Of a stretch of DNA of 45,792 nt, positions 1 through 7,548 are shown one piece after another; the stretch's first letter is position 1; the number at the start of each line of letters is the position of its first letter. The stretch covers positions 1 through 45,792 of the forward strand of contig NZ_VXDC01000019.1 in NCBI RefSeq assembly GCF_008711285.1. The letters are read 5' to 3'. The stretch comes from Roseibium aquae (lineage in GTDB: Bacteria; Pseudomonadota; Alphaproteobacteria; Rhizobiales; Stappiaceae). Both the position numbers and the translations under genes were made by a program. The notes beneath the pieces are model-generated. The model worked only from the letters and a program-made list of their open reading frames with translations, ran no database searches and was not told the origin of the DNA.

Positions 1-1997
1 CCCCGACCGGCTGGGTGCCGCAATCCAAGCCCATCTGGTTCACCGAATACGGCTTTCCTTCCGTGGACAAGGCGACCAACCAGCCCAATGTCTTTGTCGA
101 CCCGAAGTCCTCGGAAAGCGCGTTTCCTTACTTTTCCAATGGCGGGCGGGACGATCTGATCCAGCGGCGCGGCATCGAGGCGCTTTTGACCTATTGGGAT
201 CCGGGCGAGGGCCGCAATCCGGTGTCCCCCGTCTATGGCGGGCCGATGCTGGACCTCTCCCGCTCGTTTCTCTGGACCTGGGACGCAAGGCCCTTTCCGG
301 CCTTTCCGAACCGGTCCGATGTGTGGGGCGATGCGGCGAACTGGCAATATGGCCACTGGGTGCAGGGCAAGCTGGGCGCCGTGACCCTCGGCGCGCTGAT
401 TGTCCATATCTGCAAGTCGGTGGGGTTTGACGCGATCGAGGCCGGGGCGCTTTCCGATCCGGTGGCGGGCTGGCTGCGCGCGGGGATCGTGAGCCCGCGC
501 GAGCAGCTGGAACAATTGGCGCAGGTCTACCGCTTCGACATGGTGGAGACGGGGGAGCGGATCGTCTGCCGCCCGCGCGGGCGTCCGCCTCTTGGCACCC
601 TGGCCGAGGCGGAGCTGGCCGCCCCGGACCGCCAGAAGCCGGACTGGACGCTGACCCGGGCGCAGGAGACGGACTTGCCCGTGCGGGCGCATCTGGGGTT
701 CTGGGACGCGGGCCATGATTACCGGCAGACGAGCGTTGCGGCCGGACGGCTGGTGACCTCCAGCGCGCGCACCGAAAGCCTGACGGCGCCGCTGGTGATG
801 GATCCGGGCGAGGGGCAGGGGCGGATCGAGGCCTGGCTGATGGAGCGGTGGGCCGAACGCGAGCGGGCGAGCTTTGCCCTGCCGCCCTCGAAGCTTGCCT
901 TCGATCCGGGTGACGGGATCGTGCTGGAGGCGGGCGGGCGCCAGCGCGCGGTCCGGCTGACAAGGATCGTGGAGGCGGGCGCCCGGCTGTGCGAGGCGGT
1001 GGCGGTGGAGCCCGGGGTCTACAGCCTGCGCCGGGCAGAGGCCTCGCCGCCGCCCGCACAGCCGGTGCAAAGCTTCGGGGCGGCGGTGCTGGAGGTGCTG
1101 GACCTTCCGGTGATCTCGGACACGCAAGGGGACCACCAGCCCTGGTGCGCGGCCTTTGCCGCGCCCTGGGGCGGGGTGCGGGTGCAGGAGGGATCGCGGA
1201 TCATCGCCAGCGTGCCGGGCCAGGCGAGGATGGGCCGGACGCAAACCGATCTTTTTGCGGGCACCGCCTATCGCTTCGACCGGGCGAACCGGCTGACGGT
1301 CCGGCTGGCTTACGGAACCTTGTCCTCGGTGCCGGAAGAGGAGCTGCTCGAGCGGGCGGTGAATGTGCTGGCGGTCTGGAACGGGGAGAATGCCTGGGAG
1401 ATCCTGCAGTTTGCCACCGCCGAGCTGGTTGGCCAAATGACATGGCAGCTCTCGGGCCTGTTGCGCGGGCGGCGGGGGACCGCCCATGCCATGCGGGGTG
1501 CCGTTGCGGCGGGCGCGCGGGTGGTGCTTCTGGACGGGGCGCTGGTCCAGGCGGATGTGCCGCTCACCGACCGGGGAATCCCAAGGACCTGGGCCTATGG
1601 CCCGGCGCCGCTGCCCTCGAGCGATCCGGCCTTCAAGACGCTTTCAATGCGCCTTGAAGCGGTGGCCCTGAAGCCCTTTGCGCCGGTGCATGTGCGGGGC
1701 CGAAGGACTCCGGCAGGGGATCTTGCCGTCTCGTGGATCCGCCAGGGGCGGGTGAACGCCACCTGGGCGGACGGCACGGACGTGCCGCTCGGCGAGGAGC
1801 GCGAGCTCTACGAGATCGATGTTCTGAATGGCGGCAGCGTGATCCGCACGGTCCGGGGGCTGACCAGCCCGGCCTGGACCTATGCGGCGGCCGACCAGAC
1901 GGCGGATTTCGGCGCCCCGCAACCCGCCATCACCCTGCGCGTTGTCCAGATCTCGGGCCTGGTCGGCCGGGGTGTTCCAACGGAGGCGAACTTATGA
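1..1997 (+). CDS. GTA gp15-like tail-tip/host-specificity protein, C-terminal part
   Basis: The frame is open from base 3, so this is the 3' part of a gene that starts outside the window. The first residues (TGWVPQSKPIWFTEYG, then NPVSPVYGGPML and a WDARPFPAFP segment) match the second half of the TIM-barrel-like domain of gene transfer agent gp15-type proteins. About 600 residues of baseplate/hub-like tail protein follow. In siphoviruses and GTAs this large protein sits at the tail tip and contacts the cell envelope. The N-terminal half of the same protein family occupies the other edge of the window (44079-45792). Together they give about 1,235 residues with roughly 75-80 missing, close to the usual length of about 1,300. 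The stop overlaps the start of the next gene (ATGA). Confidence 0.85.
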   Translation, partial: PTGWVPQSKPIWFTEYGFPSVDKATNQPNVFVDPKSSESAFPYFSNGGRDDLIQRRGIEALLTYWDPGEGRNPVSPVYGGPMLDLSRSFLWTWDARPFPAFPNRSDVWGDAANWQYGHWVQGKLGAVTLGALIVHICKSVGFDAIEAGALSDPVAGWLRAGIVSPREQLEQLAQVYRFDMVETGERIVCRPRGRPPLGTLAEAELAAPDRQKPDWTLTRAQETDLPVRAHLGFWDAGHDYRQTSVAAGRLVTSSARTESLTAPLVMDPGEGQGRIEAWLMERWAERERASFALPPSKLAFDPGDGIVLEAGGRQRAVRLTRIVEAGARLCEAVAVEPGVYSLRRAEASPPPAQPVQSFGAAVLEVLDLPVISDTQGDHQPWCAAFAAPWGGVRVQEGSRIIASVPGQARMGRTQTDLFAGTAYRFDRANRLTVRLAYGTLSSVPEEELLERAVNVLAVWNGENAWEILQFATAELVGQMTWQLSGLLRGRRGTAHAMRGAVAAGARVVLLDGALVQADVPLTDRGIPRTWAYGPAPLPSSDPAFKTLSMRLEAVALKPFAPVHVRGRRTPAGDLAVSWIRQGRVNATWADGTDVPLGEERELYEIDVLNGGSVIRTVRGLTSPAWTYAAADQTADFGAPQPAITLRVVQISGLVGRGVPTEANL

Positions 1998-2716
1998 GCA
2001 CAACCCCGCGGCTAAACCTGCCGCTGATCGCGGCCAGCCAGGCCCAGAAGGAGGTCACCCACAACGAGGCGCTCGCCCGGCTGGACGCCCTGGCGCATCT
2101 GGTCTTTCTCGACCGGGATCTCACCACCCCGCCCGCGGCAACCGATGGCGACACCTATCTGGTCGCCCCAAGCGCGACCGGCGACTGGACCGGGCAGGAC
2201 GGGGCGATCGCCAGCTTTGCCGACGGCTTCTGGACCTTCCATGCGCCGGTCACCGGCCTGTTGGCCTTCATCGCCGACGAGGGCACGCTGGCGGTCTTCA
2301 CGGCCGCGGGGTGGCGCGACTATGGCGCGCTGCTGTCGCAGGTCGCGACCGTCTCGCAAAGCCCGTCGGGGGCTGAGAGCCGGATGTGTACCGTGGAAGA
2401 GGAGGTGACGCTGTCGGGGGCAACTGCGCTCACCTCGATCGTCATCCCCGACCGGGCGATCGTCTTCGGCGTTTCCACCCGCACGACCACCGCGATCACC
2501 GGGGCCGCTTCCTATGACTGCGGGATCGCCGGGGAGGTCTCGAAGTTCGGCGGCTCGCTCGGCATCGCGGCGGGCGCGACCAATGCCGGCGTGATCGGCC
2601 CGCAGGCCTTTTATGCCGACACGCCTGTCCAGCTGACGGCCAATGGCGGGGCCTTTACCGGCGGCGCCGTGAAGGTGGTGCTGCATTACTTCCTGCCCGT
2701 GGTGCCGGGCTCATGA
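1994..2716 (+). CDS. DUF2793 phage tail-associated protein
   Basis: A 240-residue protein that starts with the DUF2793 pattern (PRLNLPLIAASQAQKEVTHNEAL), a family found after the gp15-type tail protein in alphaproteobacterial phages and GTAs. The N-terminal half includes repeated tryptophan motifs (W-x-F, GWRDYG). The C-terminal 120 residues are rich in Gly, Ala and Thr with beta-strand character, as in tail-fibre or receptor-binding modules. The start is set by GGAGG seven bases upstream, and the ATG overlaps the preceding stop. It is likely a fibre or adhesin attached to the tail tip. The family is recognised, but the receptor role is inferred from position. Confidence 0.75.
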   Translation: MSTTPRLNLPLIAASQAQKEVTHNEALARLDALAHLVFLDRDLTTPPAATDGDTYLVAPSATGDWTGQDGAIASFADGFWTFHAPVTGLLAFIADEGTLAVFTAAGWRDYGALLSQVATVSQSPSGAESRMCTVEEEVTLSGATALTSIVIPDRAIVFGVSTRTTTAITGAASYDCGIAGEVSKFGGSLGIAAGATNAGVIGPQAFYADTPVQLTANGGAFTGGAVKVVLHYFLPVVPGS

Positions 2717-2735
2717 GTATCTGAGGACACGGGCG

Positions 2736-2761
2736 GTCCGGACCCTGAAAGAAATCCGGAC
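2736..2761 (+). other. Inverted repeat after the tail gene
   Basis: GTCCGG (2736-2741) and CCGGAC (2756-2761) can pair across a 14-nt loop just after the stop of the DUF2793 gene. No T-run follows, so a classical intrinsic terminator is not supported. It may be a structured leader element ahead of com. Confidence 0.35.
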
Positions 2762-2826
2762 GGCGGGCCATCGATCGCCAAACCAAGTGCCCGCCCGGCA
2801 GCCAAGAAGAACAACCGCCGCACCCG

Positions 2827-2842
2827 CTGCCCGCGCGGGCAG
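2827..2842 (+). promoter_or_regulatory. 16-bp perfect palindrome upstream of com
   Basis: CTGCCCGCGCGGGCAG is self-complementary and ends about 32 bp before the com start. The Mu com-mom region is tightly regulated at promoter and leader level, so this palindrome is a candidate protein-binding site or RNA hairpin. No factor can be named from the sequence. Confidence 0.35.
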
Positions 2843-2874
2843 GAGAAGTGTCGGCGATTCTCGTCTGGGTTGAT

Positions 2875-3066
2875 ATGCAGGAAATCCGATGCGGCCGGTG
2901 TCATGCGCTTTTGTTCAAGGCTGGACAGGGCGCCATTGCGGGAGCTATCCAGATCAAGTGCCGCAGATGCGGCACACTCAATTGGTTGAGGCCGGTGGAG
3001 CCCTTGATCCGCGCCGAAGAGCGCGACGGCAAGGAGCAAGACGATGCCGAGCGATCCGACCCCTGA
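2875..3066 (+). CDS. com: Com-like zinc-finger translational activator
   Basis: A 63-residue protein opening MQEIRCGRCHALLFKA with a second IKCRRCG knuckle: two CxxC pairs (about Cys6/Cys9 and Cys29/Cys32) in the same arrangement as Mu Com. In Mu, Com binds the com-mom mRNA and frees the mom start for translation. The ATG at 2875 was chosen because it aligns with the Mu Com N-terminus; an in-frame GTG at 2848 is possible. The 3' end overlaps the next gene by 23 bp, as in Mu. What it controls here is inferred from that overlap. Confidence 0.82.
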   Translation: MQEIRCGRCHALLFKAGQGAIAGAIQIKCRRCGTLNWLRPVEPLIRAEERDGKEQDDAERSDP

Positions 3067-3865
3067 TCAATCCCGGGCTCTAGAAACGATCCGGCCTGTG
3101 GTGCCGGTTGCACCCTATATTGGCGGCAAACACCGGCTGGCGAAGCGCATTGCGGCCAAGCTGCAAGCCCTCCCGCACAGTGTCTATGCCGAACCCTTTG
3201 TCGGGATGGGCGGGGTGTTCTTCCGCCGCCCGTTCCGCGCGCCCTGCGAGATCGTCAATGACATCTCGGGCGACGTGGTCACATTGTTCCGGATCCTCCA
3301 GCGGCACTATCCGCAGTTCCTGGAGGTTTTGCGGTTCCAGCTGACCAGCAGATCCGAGTTTGAACGGCTTTTGAAGACCGACCCGAACACCTTGACGGAT
3401 CTGGAGCGGGCGGCGCGCTTCCTCTACATCCAGCGCATCTCCTTCGCGGGCAAGGTCAAGGGCCGGACATTCGGCGTGTCGCTGACCCGCGGCGCGCGGT
3501 TCGATCTCAGCCGGGTGGTGCCCCTTCTGGAGGATGTCCATGAGCGATTGTCCGGCGTCATCATCGAACAACTGGCCTATGGGGACTGCATTGCCCGCTA
3601 TGACCGGCCCGGCACGCTGTTCTATCTCGATCCGCCCTATTGGGACTGCGAGACCTACTATGGCGACGGGGTGTTCGGACCGCAGGACTTCGAACGCCTG
3701 GCAAACCAGCTGATCGAGATCAAAGGCCGGTTCCTGCTGTCGATCAACGATGCGCCGGAGATCCGGCAGGCATTCGGGGCATTCCATATCGAGGAGGTCG
3801 ACGTGACCTATTCGGCCAGCAAGACGCGGTCAAAACGGGTGACGGAGCTTTTGATCAGCAATTGA
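3044..3865 (+). CDS. Dam-like (D12 class) N6-adenine DNA methyltransferase
   Basis: A 273-residue protein with an alpha-class amino-methyltransferase layout: PYIGGK near residue 25, motif I FVGMGG at 52-57, and catalytic DPPY at 196-199. It would transfer a methyl group from S-adenosylmethionine to adenine in a short DNA site, possibly GATC as in Dam, but the site is not visible from sequence. It lies in the mom position and overlaps com, so it probably replaces Mom as the late DNA-modification gene protecting phage DNA. No cognate nuclease is adjacent. The protein is of normal length with no visible lesion. Confidence 0.88.
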   Translation: MPSDPTPDQSRALETIRPVVPVAPYIGGKHRLAKRIAAKLQALPHSVYAEPFVGMGGVFFRRPFRAPCEIVNDISGDVVTLFRILQRHYPQFLEVLRFQLTSRSEFERLLKTDPNTLTDLERAARFLYIQRISFAGKVKGRTFGVSLTRGARFDLSRVVPLLEDVHERLSGVIIEQLAYGDCIARYDRPGTLFYLDPPYWDCETYYGDGVFGPQDFERLANQLIEIKGRFLLSINDAPEIRQAFGAFHIEEVDVTYSASKTRSKRVTELLISN

Positions 3866-4291
3866 ACGGTTAACGCACACGGATGCGGGTGGCGTCGGAA
3901 AACCTGTAACGCGCAGGAACGAGTGGCCTTAAGGGCTTAAGCGGGATTATCCGGGAATGGATGGTTTTTCGCGGTTTTGTGCGGATTTGAGGGGTGTTTA
4001 ACGCGCCGTTGATATACTCCTGGCGCAGGTTCGGTTGGCGCGGCGTGCCTGGTTTCCGCCTGGCCAGATTAAAAAGCGCTGTCAAGACAGCCCTTATGCG
4101 GCTTCAAGCAGGGTACCGGGCAGGGGAGCGATGCGACCTGTTCCCTGGGGCCAGTTTCCTGCGGCTTTTCAAGGTCACTTGAATGGAAACTGGTGGCGCA
4201 CCCATGCCGTGGTGGGAACCGAGGGACCGTGTTCCATATGACACATTATGCGAATCCGGCCGTGTCGGTTGGCGGACTCATGCTTCTTTTG
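3866..4291. other. Gene-free region after the com-methylase pair; candidate phage right end
   Basis: A 426-bp stretch between convergent genes with no convincing gene. It holds a TTTTTCGCGGTTTTG segment at about 3966-3980, whose reverse complement resembles the (A)CGCGAAAA core of MuA-binding sites in right-end orientation. It also holds a 14-bp sequence (AGGGGTGTTTAACG, 3990-4003) repeated at 27732-27745, a GCTGTC/GACAGC hairpin (4078-4091), and a compound inverted repeat (4151-4193). In Mu the right terminus follows mom, so the phage end may lie here. The terminal dinucleotide and a target duplication could not be identified. Confidence 0.4.
4151..4193. repeat. Nested inverted repeat (9-bp outer, 6-bp inner stem)
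   Basis: CCAGTTTCC (4151-4159) pairs with GGAAACTGG (4185-4193). Inside it, TTCAAG (4168-4173) pairs with CTTGAA (4178-4183) around a GTCA loop. There is an 8-nt bulge on the left arm and one base on the right. It has no T-tract on either strand. It could be a structured transcript, a protein-binding site or part of a mobile-element end. Confidence 0.6.
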
Positions 4292-4984
4292 TCAGGGTCC
4301 ATCTTTTTCCGCGCGGGTATCGGTTGTTTCAAATGCCGCCCGCAAACGCTCTCTAACATCTTCGGTGAGGTGCAGATCATCTTTTCCGGAAATCTCGCGG
4401 ATATAGGCGAGGATTTCACGTTCAGCGTTTGTTGTCAGGCCACCGACAATATCTTCCAGAACGGATTTCCATTCTGGGTGATAGTCATAAATGACAGATC
4501 GTAACAAAAGAATGGGATCAATGCCTAACGCCCTCGAAATAGAGGGAATCTTGTCCAGAGGTACCTTTGTTGCTCCGGTTTTCAGCATCGATATATTGTT
4601 CGGCTTGTCGTAACCGGCTTCGGCAGCAATGTCCCGTTGCTTTGCGCCATACAATTTCCTGCGCTGGATATACTCGGCAATGAGATCCTTTGCCGCCGGT
4701 ACGCATTCATCCGTTAAAAGGGGCCGTTTCGAACGATCGGCTACATACCGACACAGAATACTGGACATTGCCGCTAAGAAGTCGTGCGGGTGGCGTTCTT
4801 TGAAGAATTTGATCACCTCCTTGCGCGGGGCCAATGTCACGCGTTCTTGTTTCGTCGGATCGACGACCAACGCATTTTCAAAAAAACTCGCGTCGAGTTC
4901 GGGAATATCCGAGAAATCGATGTCGTCATCTGAGAGGCTTGCAAGTTCCTCGATTGAAAGTGGTCGTTCATATCGTTTTGTCAT
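4292..4984 (-). CDS. BrnA-like antitoxin fused to an XRE-type HTH domain
   Basis: A 230-residue protein. Residues about 5-85 carry the BrnA antitoxin pattern (SDDDIDFSDIPELDASFFENA, then VTLAPRKEVIKFFKERHP and a short helix). Residues about 100-165 look like a Cro/CI helix-turn-helix (RDIAAEAGYDKPNNISMLKTGATKVP), followed by a helical tail. BrnA is normally only about 90-100 residues and pairs with a BrnT RNase toxin. No BrnT is adjacent, but a DUF4258 protein stands at the head of the same gene cluster. ATG 4984 was preferred over TTG 5020. It is the last gene of a leftward cluster and probably a DNA-binding regulator or antitoxin. Confidence 0.6.
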   Translation of the reverse strand: MTKRYERPLSIEELASLSDDDIDFSDIPELDASFFENALVVDPTKQERVTLAPRKEVIKFFKERHPHDFLAAMSSILCRYVADRSKRPLLTDECVPAAKDLIAEYIQRRKLYGAKQRDIAAEAGYDKPNNISMLKTGATKVPLDKIPSISRALGIDPILLLRSVIYDYHPEWKSVLEDIVGGLTTNAEREILAYIREISGKDDLHLTEDVRERLRAAFETTDTRAEKDGP

Positions 4985-5056
4985 ATCTGTTACTCTGTGG
5001 CTGGCATGCAATCGAGCCAAAACAAAAACTTCTCGTTAGCCGGAAACCAACCTTTA

Positions 5057-5093
5057 GGGGGAGCCGACTTTTCGATTTCCGAGCCGCTCCCCC
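5057..5093 (-). other. 8-bp stem hairpin between two leftward genes
   Basis: GGGGGAGC (5057-5064) and GCTCCCCC (5086-5093) form a perfect 8-bp stem with a 21-nt loop in the 132-bp gap between the HTH gene and the BrnA/HTH gene. No T-run follows on the minus strand. It may be an attenuator or processing site setting the ratio of the last gene to the upstream genes. Confidence 0.45.
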
Positions 5094-5116
5094 GTTGATT
5101 ACGATCCGGGCTCCGT

Positions 5117-6010
5117 TTAATCTTCGAGGAGGTACTCAATGGCGCGGGCGACGAACTTGGAGCGTGGCAATCCAAACTCATGGGCCAAGCGCGTCAGCGC
5201 GTCGATATCTAATGAGACTTTACGGCCTGCGAATAAATCAGTGAGCCATGACGCATCCACTGCAGTGCAGGATGCTAGTTCGGCTTGAGAAAGCTCCTGG
5301 TTTTCTATAATTCGCCTCAAAGCCAATGGAAATGGGCTATCGCCATTTAGTAGTCGCAACTGCCGCGCCAGAAGCGCCTCAGGCGATATAGGCCCCTGAT
5401 CTGGAATGAAACCGCGCCGTTTCTGAAGCCAAACGATAGCATCCTTTCCGGCGAGTACTGACGTCTGGCTGTCACCGATCCGTTCGATGGTGAAACCCTC
5501 TTTGCTGAGGGATGCCCTAACGGAAGCTTCAGAAAGGCCCGACAAGATGCTGAGATCTGCGAGACTTGGATCATAACTACCATCCACCTCCATCCCGAAC
5601 CGCGCGAAAAAGCCTTGAAAAACCCGGCGAAGCGGGGGGTTGTTCAAACGACAAAGTGGTGTGGGCTCACCCTCAGGATCGGTTGTTGGGTAACATCCGC
5701 TCAGCAGACCAGAACCAATCCTATTCCAATGATAGAAGTCGGCGATATGCCGATCCTCGAGCTGATAAAGGTATTGATATGCGGCGTAGGCATCGTTGAA
5801 CACCGAGTGATGCGTCGGTTCGAGCCGTAGCCTCACTTCTTCTGGATACTCGGTCAAAACCGCATCGGTTTCAAAGCCGAGAAATCGAGAAACGATTGTT
5901 TTGTCGTCAGGACCGAATTCATTGAGTGTGGCTGCCTGAGCGATGATTAGGCGGCGAACCTGATCCTCAATTTCATCCCATGTATAAGGTATTGGTTTTT
6001 CGTTACTCAT
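5117..6010 (-). CDS. HTH-domain protein of unknown function
   Basis: A 297-residue protein not recognised as a named family. The first 220 residues are globular with no clear motif. The C-terminal 60 residues look like a helix-turn-helix (NQELSQAELASCTAVDASWLTDLFAGRKVSLDIDALTRLAHEFG pattern, about 236-285). Its ATG overlaps the stop of the upstream uracil-glycosylase-like gene, so the two are translationally coupled and probably work together. It could be a DNA-binding partner or regulator of that protein. Base composition is below that of the phage genes. Confidence 0.6.
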   Translation of the reverse strand: MSNEKPIPYTWDEIEDQVRRLIIAQAATLNEFGPDDKTIVSRFLGFETDAVLTEYPEEVRLRLEPTHHSVFNDAYAAYQYLYQLEDRHIADFYHWNRIGSGLLSGCYPTTDPEGEPTPLCRLNNPPLRRVFQGFFARFGMEVDGSYDPSLADLSILSGLSEASVRASLSKEGFTIERIGDSQTSVLAGKDAIVWLQKRRGFIPDQGPISPEALLARQLRLLNGDSPFPLALRRIIENQELSQAELASCTAVDASWLTDLFAGRKVSLDIDALTRLAHEFGLPRSKFVARAIEYLLED

Positions 6011-6792
6011 GCACGTGCCTCGCTCAAGCTGGTCACCTGATTGCGAAGTCTTGCAAATGATTCTTGCAAGGCCGCCGGATTTGTTTTGCGGGATGCCTTT
6101 TCAGCAGACTTGCGCCCCAGAAACACGGCGACCCGTTCTGCATTGGCTCCGCTGGGGTGAGGTAAGCCGACCAGAACACGGCGAGGATCAAGGCAACCCA
6201 CAACAGATAGGTGTTCTAGGGCAGCACTAGCCTTTGGCCCAAGGGGCAGCCACAGTGCAGAGGGCAGGGTTCTAGCCTCTTCAGCCAAGCAGGTTTCTAC
6301 AAATCGGCGCAGCAAAGGTGTCTTCAGCATTTCTGGGGTGCCGTTGTAGTTTTTTCGGTTAACGAATACTGGGTACCGCAATGCGGAGGTGAAATGGACC
6401 TCACGAGAGCCTGGTTCGAATAGCGATGCTGTTGTGTTGCAACCAAGTAGTTCGCCAACGCCGATCGCGTCTAGCATCGCGACGAGATTAGACCGCATGG
6501 CACCGCTGAAACTGCCAATGAGTTTGGCATCTGCCAAAGCTTGATCCTGTTTCAAACCCTTATTGAGTGATTTCAGGACTGCCTGCCAGGCATTTGTTGC
6601 TTGCGTTTCCCCCGGCGTGATGCCGACAACAACAAGCTTTGCTTCCTTTTCGATGTAGTCGAACGGTGCGTACTGGACCCGGATTGCCCCTTCGCTTGCA
6701 ATGCTCATCTCCGGGCTTTGCACGAGCCGGTCGGCGGTGATGGTCTGAGCGATTGGCAGGAATTTGTCTGCAAAAATGGAATGATTTTCCAA
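6007..6792 (-). CDS. Uracil-DNA-glycosylase superfamily-like protein
   Basis: A 261-residue protein with two separated motifs of the uracil-DNA glycosylase fold: VVVGITPGETQA near residues 53-64, in the position of the catalytic water-activating loop, and LVGLPHPSGAN near 207-217, resembling the minor-groove HPS loop. The rest is divergent, so glycosylase activity on uracil is not assured. The family may act on another modified base or bind nucleic acid without cleaving it. The start is a TTG with AGGAG about 9 bases upstream. It lies second in a leftward cluster and overlaps the next gene by four bases. It has no sequence feature of a normal housekeeping Ung. Confidence 0.6.
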   Translation of the reverse strand: MENHSIFADKFLPIAQTITADRLVQSPEMSIASEGAIRVQYAPFDYIEKEAKLVVVGITPGETQATNAWQAVLKSLNKGLKQDQALADAKLIGSFSGAMRSNLVAMLDAIGVGELLGCNTTASLFEPGSREVHFTSALRYPVFVNRKNYNGTPEMLKTPLLRRFVETCLAEEARTLPSALWLPLGPKASAALEHLSVVGCLDPRRVLVGLPHPSGANAERVAVFLGRKSAEKASRKTNPAALQESFARLRNQVTSLSEARA

Positions 6793-6821
6793 GGTGTTTT
6801 TCTCCTAGCGTTTTTCGAAAA

Positions 6822-7085
6822 TCAGGCGCGAAACCGGCGCGTCCCATGTGCAACGGTGATTAGCCTGTTGCCTGAGGTGATTGCGTAGGCACCGCGGTAC
6901 CGTTCAAGACGAGCTCTTTGGTGCCGGTTATTCTCCACAGCCAGTTCGATAGCTGATTTGTCCAGCACGAGACTTACTGCGCCCTTTGCCGGCTTTTCGG
7001 ATCCAAAGGCGAGGATTGTGGCAACCACATCCATCGGAAAACCCCTTTGGGCACATCGTATTTCTGCGTGTTTGGACAAAAGCAT
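6822..7085 (-). CDS. DUF4258-like small protein, possible RelE/BrnT-fold toxin
   Basis: An 87-residue basic protein starting MLLSKHAEIRCAQRGF, the N-terminal signature of DUF4258 (SxHAxxRxxxRGI). It ends with ITVAHGTRRFRA, like the final strand of RelE/BrnT-type RNases. Members are small proteins often found in toxin-antitoxin loci. The start at 7085 has GGGGGCGG six bases upstream and a good sigma-70-type promoter; the longer reading to 7166 would run through that promoter. It is the first gene of the cluster 7085 to 4292. Toxicity is inferred from family fold only. Confidence 0.6.
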   Translation of the reverse strand: MLLSKHAEIRCAQRGFPMDVVATILAFGSEKPAKGAVSLVLDKSAIELAVENNRHQRARLERYRGAYAITSGNRLITVAHGTRRFRA

Positions 7086-7109
7086 AACCGCCCCCTTTCG
7101 ATGGGTGTA

Positions 7110-7138
7110 TAGATATATAGTTTTATATTCTTCGTCAA
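7110..7138 (-). promoter_or_regulatory. Sigma-70-like promoter of the leftward four-gene cluster
   Basis: On the minus strand TTGACG (-35, at 7133-7138) and TATCTA (-10, at 7110-7115) are separated by 17 bp of AT-rich DNA. They lie 25-53 bp upstream of the DUF4258 start. This is one of the clearest promoters in the window. Confidence 0.65.
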
Positions 7139-7140
7139 CC

Positions 7141-7548
7141 AGAAAAATATAAAAATATAAAATCAAACAGCTTTGGAGCGTTTTTCTAGGCGCGCGGTGC
7201 GCCTTGTAGTCAAAACATGGGCATGGGATTTTGACGGCGAACAGCGGCTTCTCAGCTGATCACGAGCGGTTTCGCGGCAAGCCATAGATTTGAACGGAAT
7301 GAAGTGTTTGCCGGGTCGTTCGTAGCTCCGGCGGAGTTTGCGGCGAATGGCAAAAAAATGAAGGATGCCCCGAATTGATCCGAGGAATTGGCCCGTTAGT
7401 TCTGTTCCAAGCAAAATCCGCTTTATCGGAAGGTAAGGAGCTCTTGCCGTTGAATTTTGAATCTGGTTCAAAGTTGCAGAAAACACCTATCGCTTAGTAT
7501 CCATATCCGGCACACCAGTTGGTGAATCGACTTAACAAGAAATTTGTG
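7141..7548. other. Region with no supported gene
   Basis: About 400 bp between the divergent DUF4258 and AT-rich genes. A 107-codon minus-strand frame (7163-7486) is arginine-rich (KLRRSYERPGKHFIPFKS), matches nothing I recognise and has no clear ribosome site. It may be a decayed gene or chance. No RNA gene or repeat was seen. Confidence 0.35.

Noticed and set aside
1994..2716. Diversity-generating retroelement target in the fibre-like gene
   Set aside because: The variable-looking C-terminus has no template repeat or reverse transcriptase nearby.
2848..2874. Earlier GTG start for the Com-like gene
   Set aside because: The purine-rich site lies too close to the GTG, and the ATG at 2875 matches the N-terminus of Mu Com.
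7163..7486. 107-codon minus-strand frame
   Set aside because: Arg-rich, no recognised family, no clear ribosome site, and it directly adjoins the promoter of the next leftward gene; noted only as a possible decayed gene.
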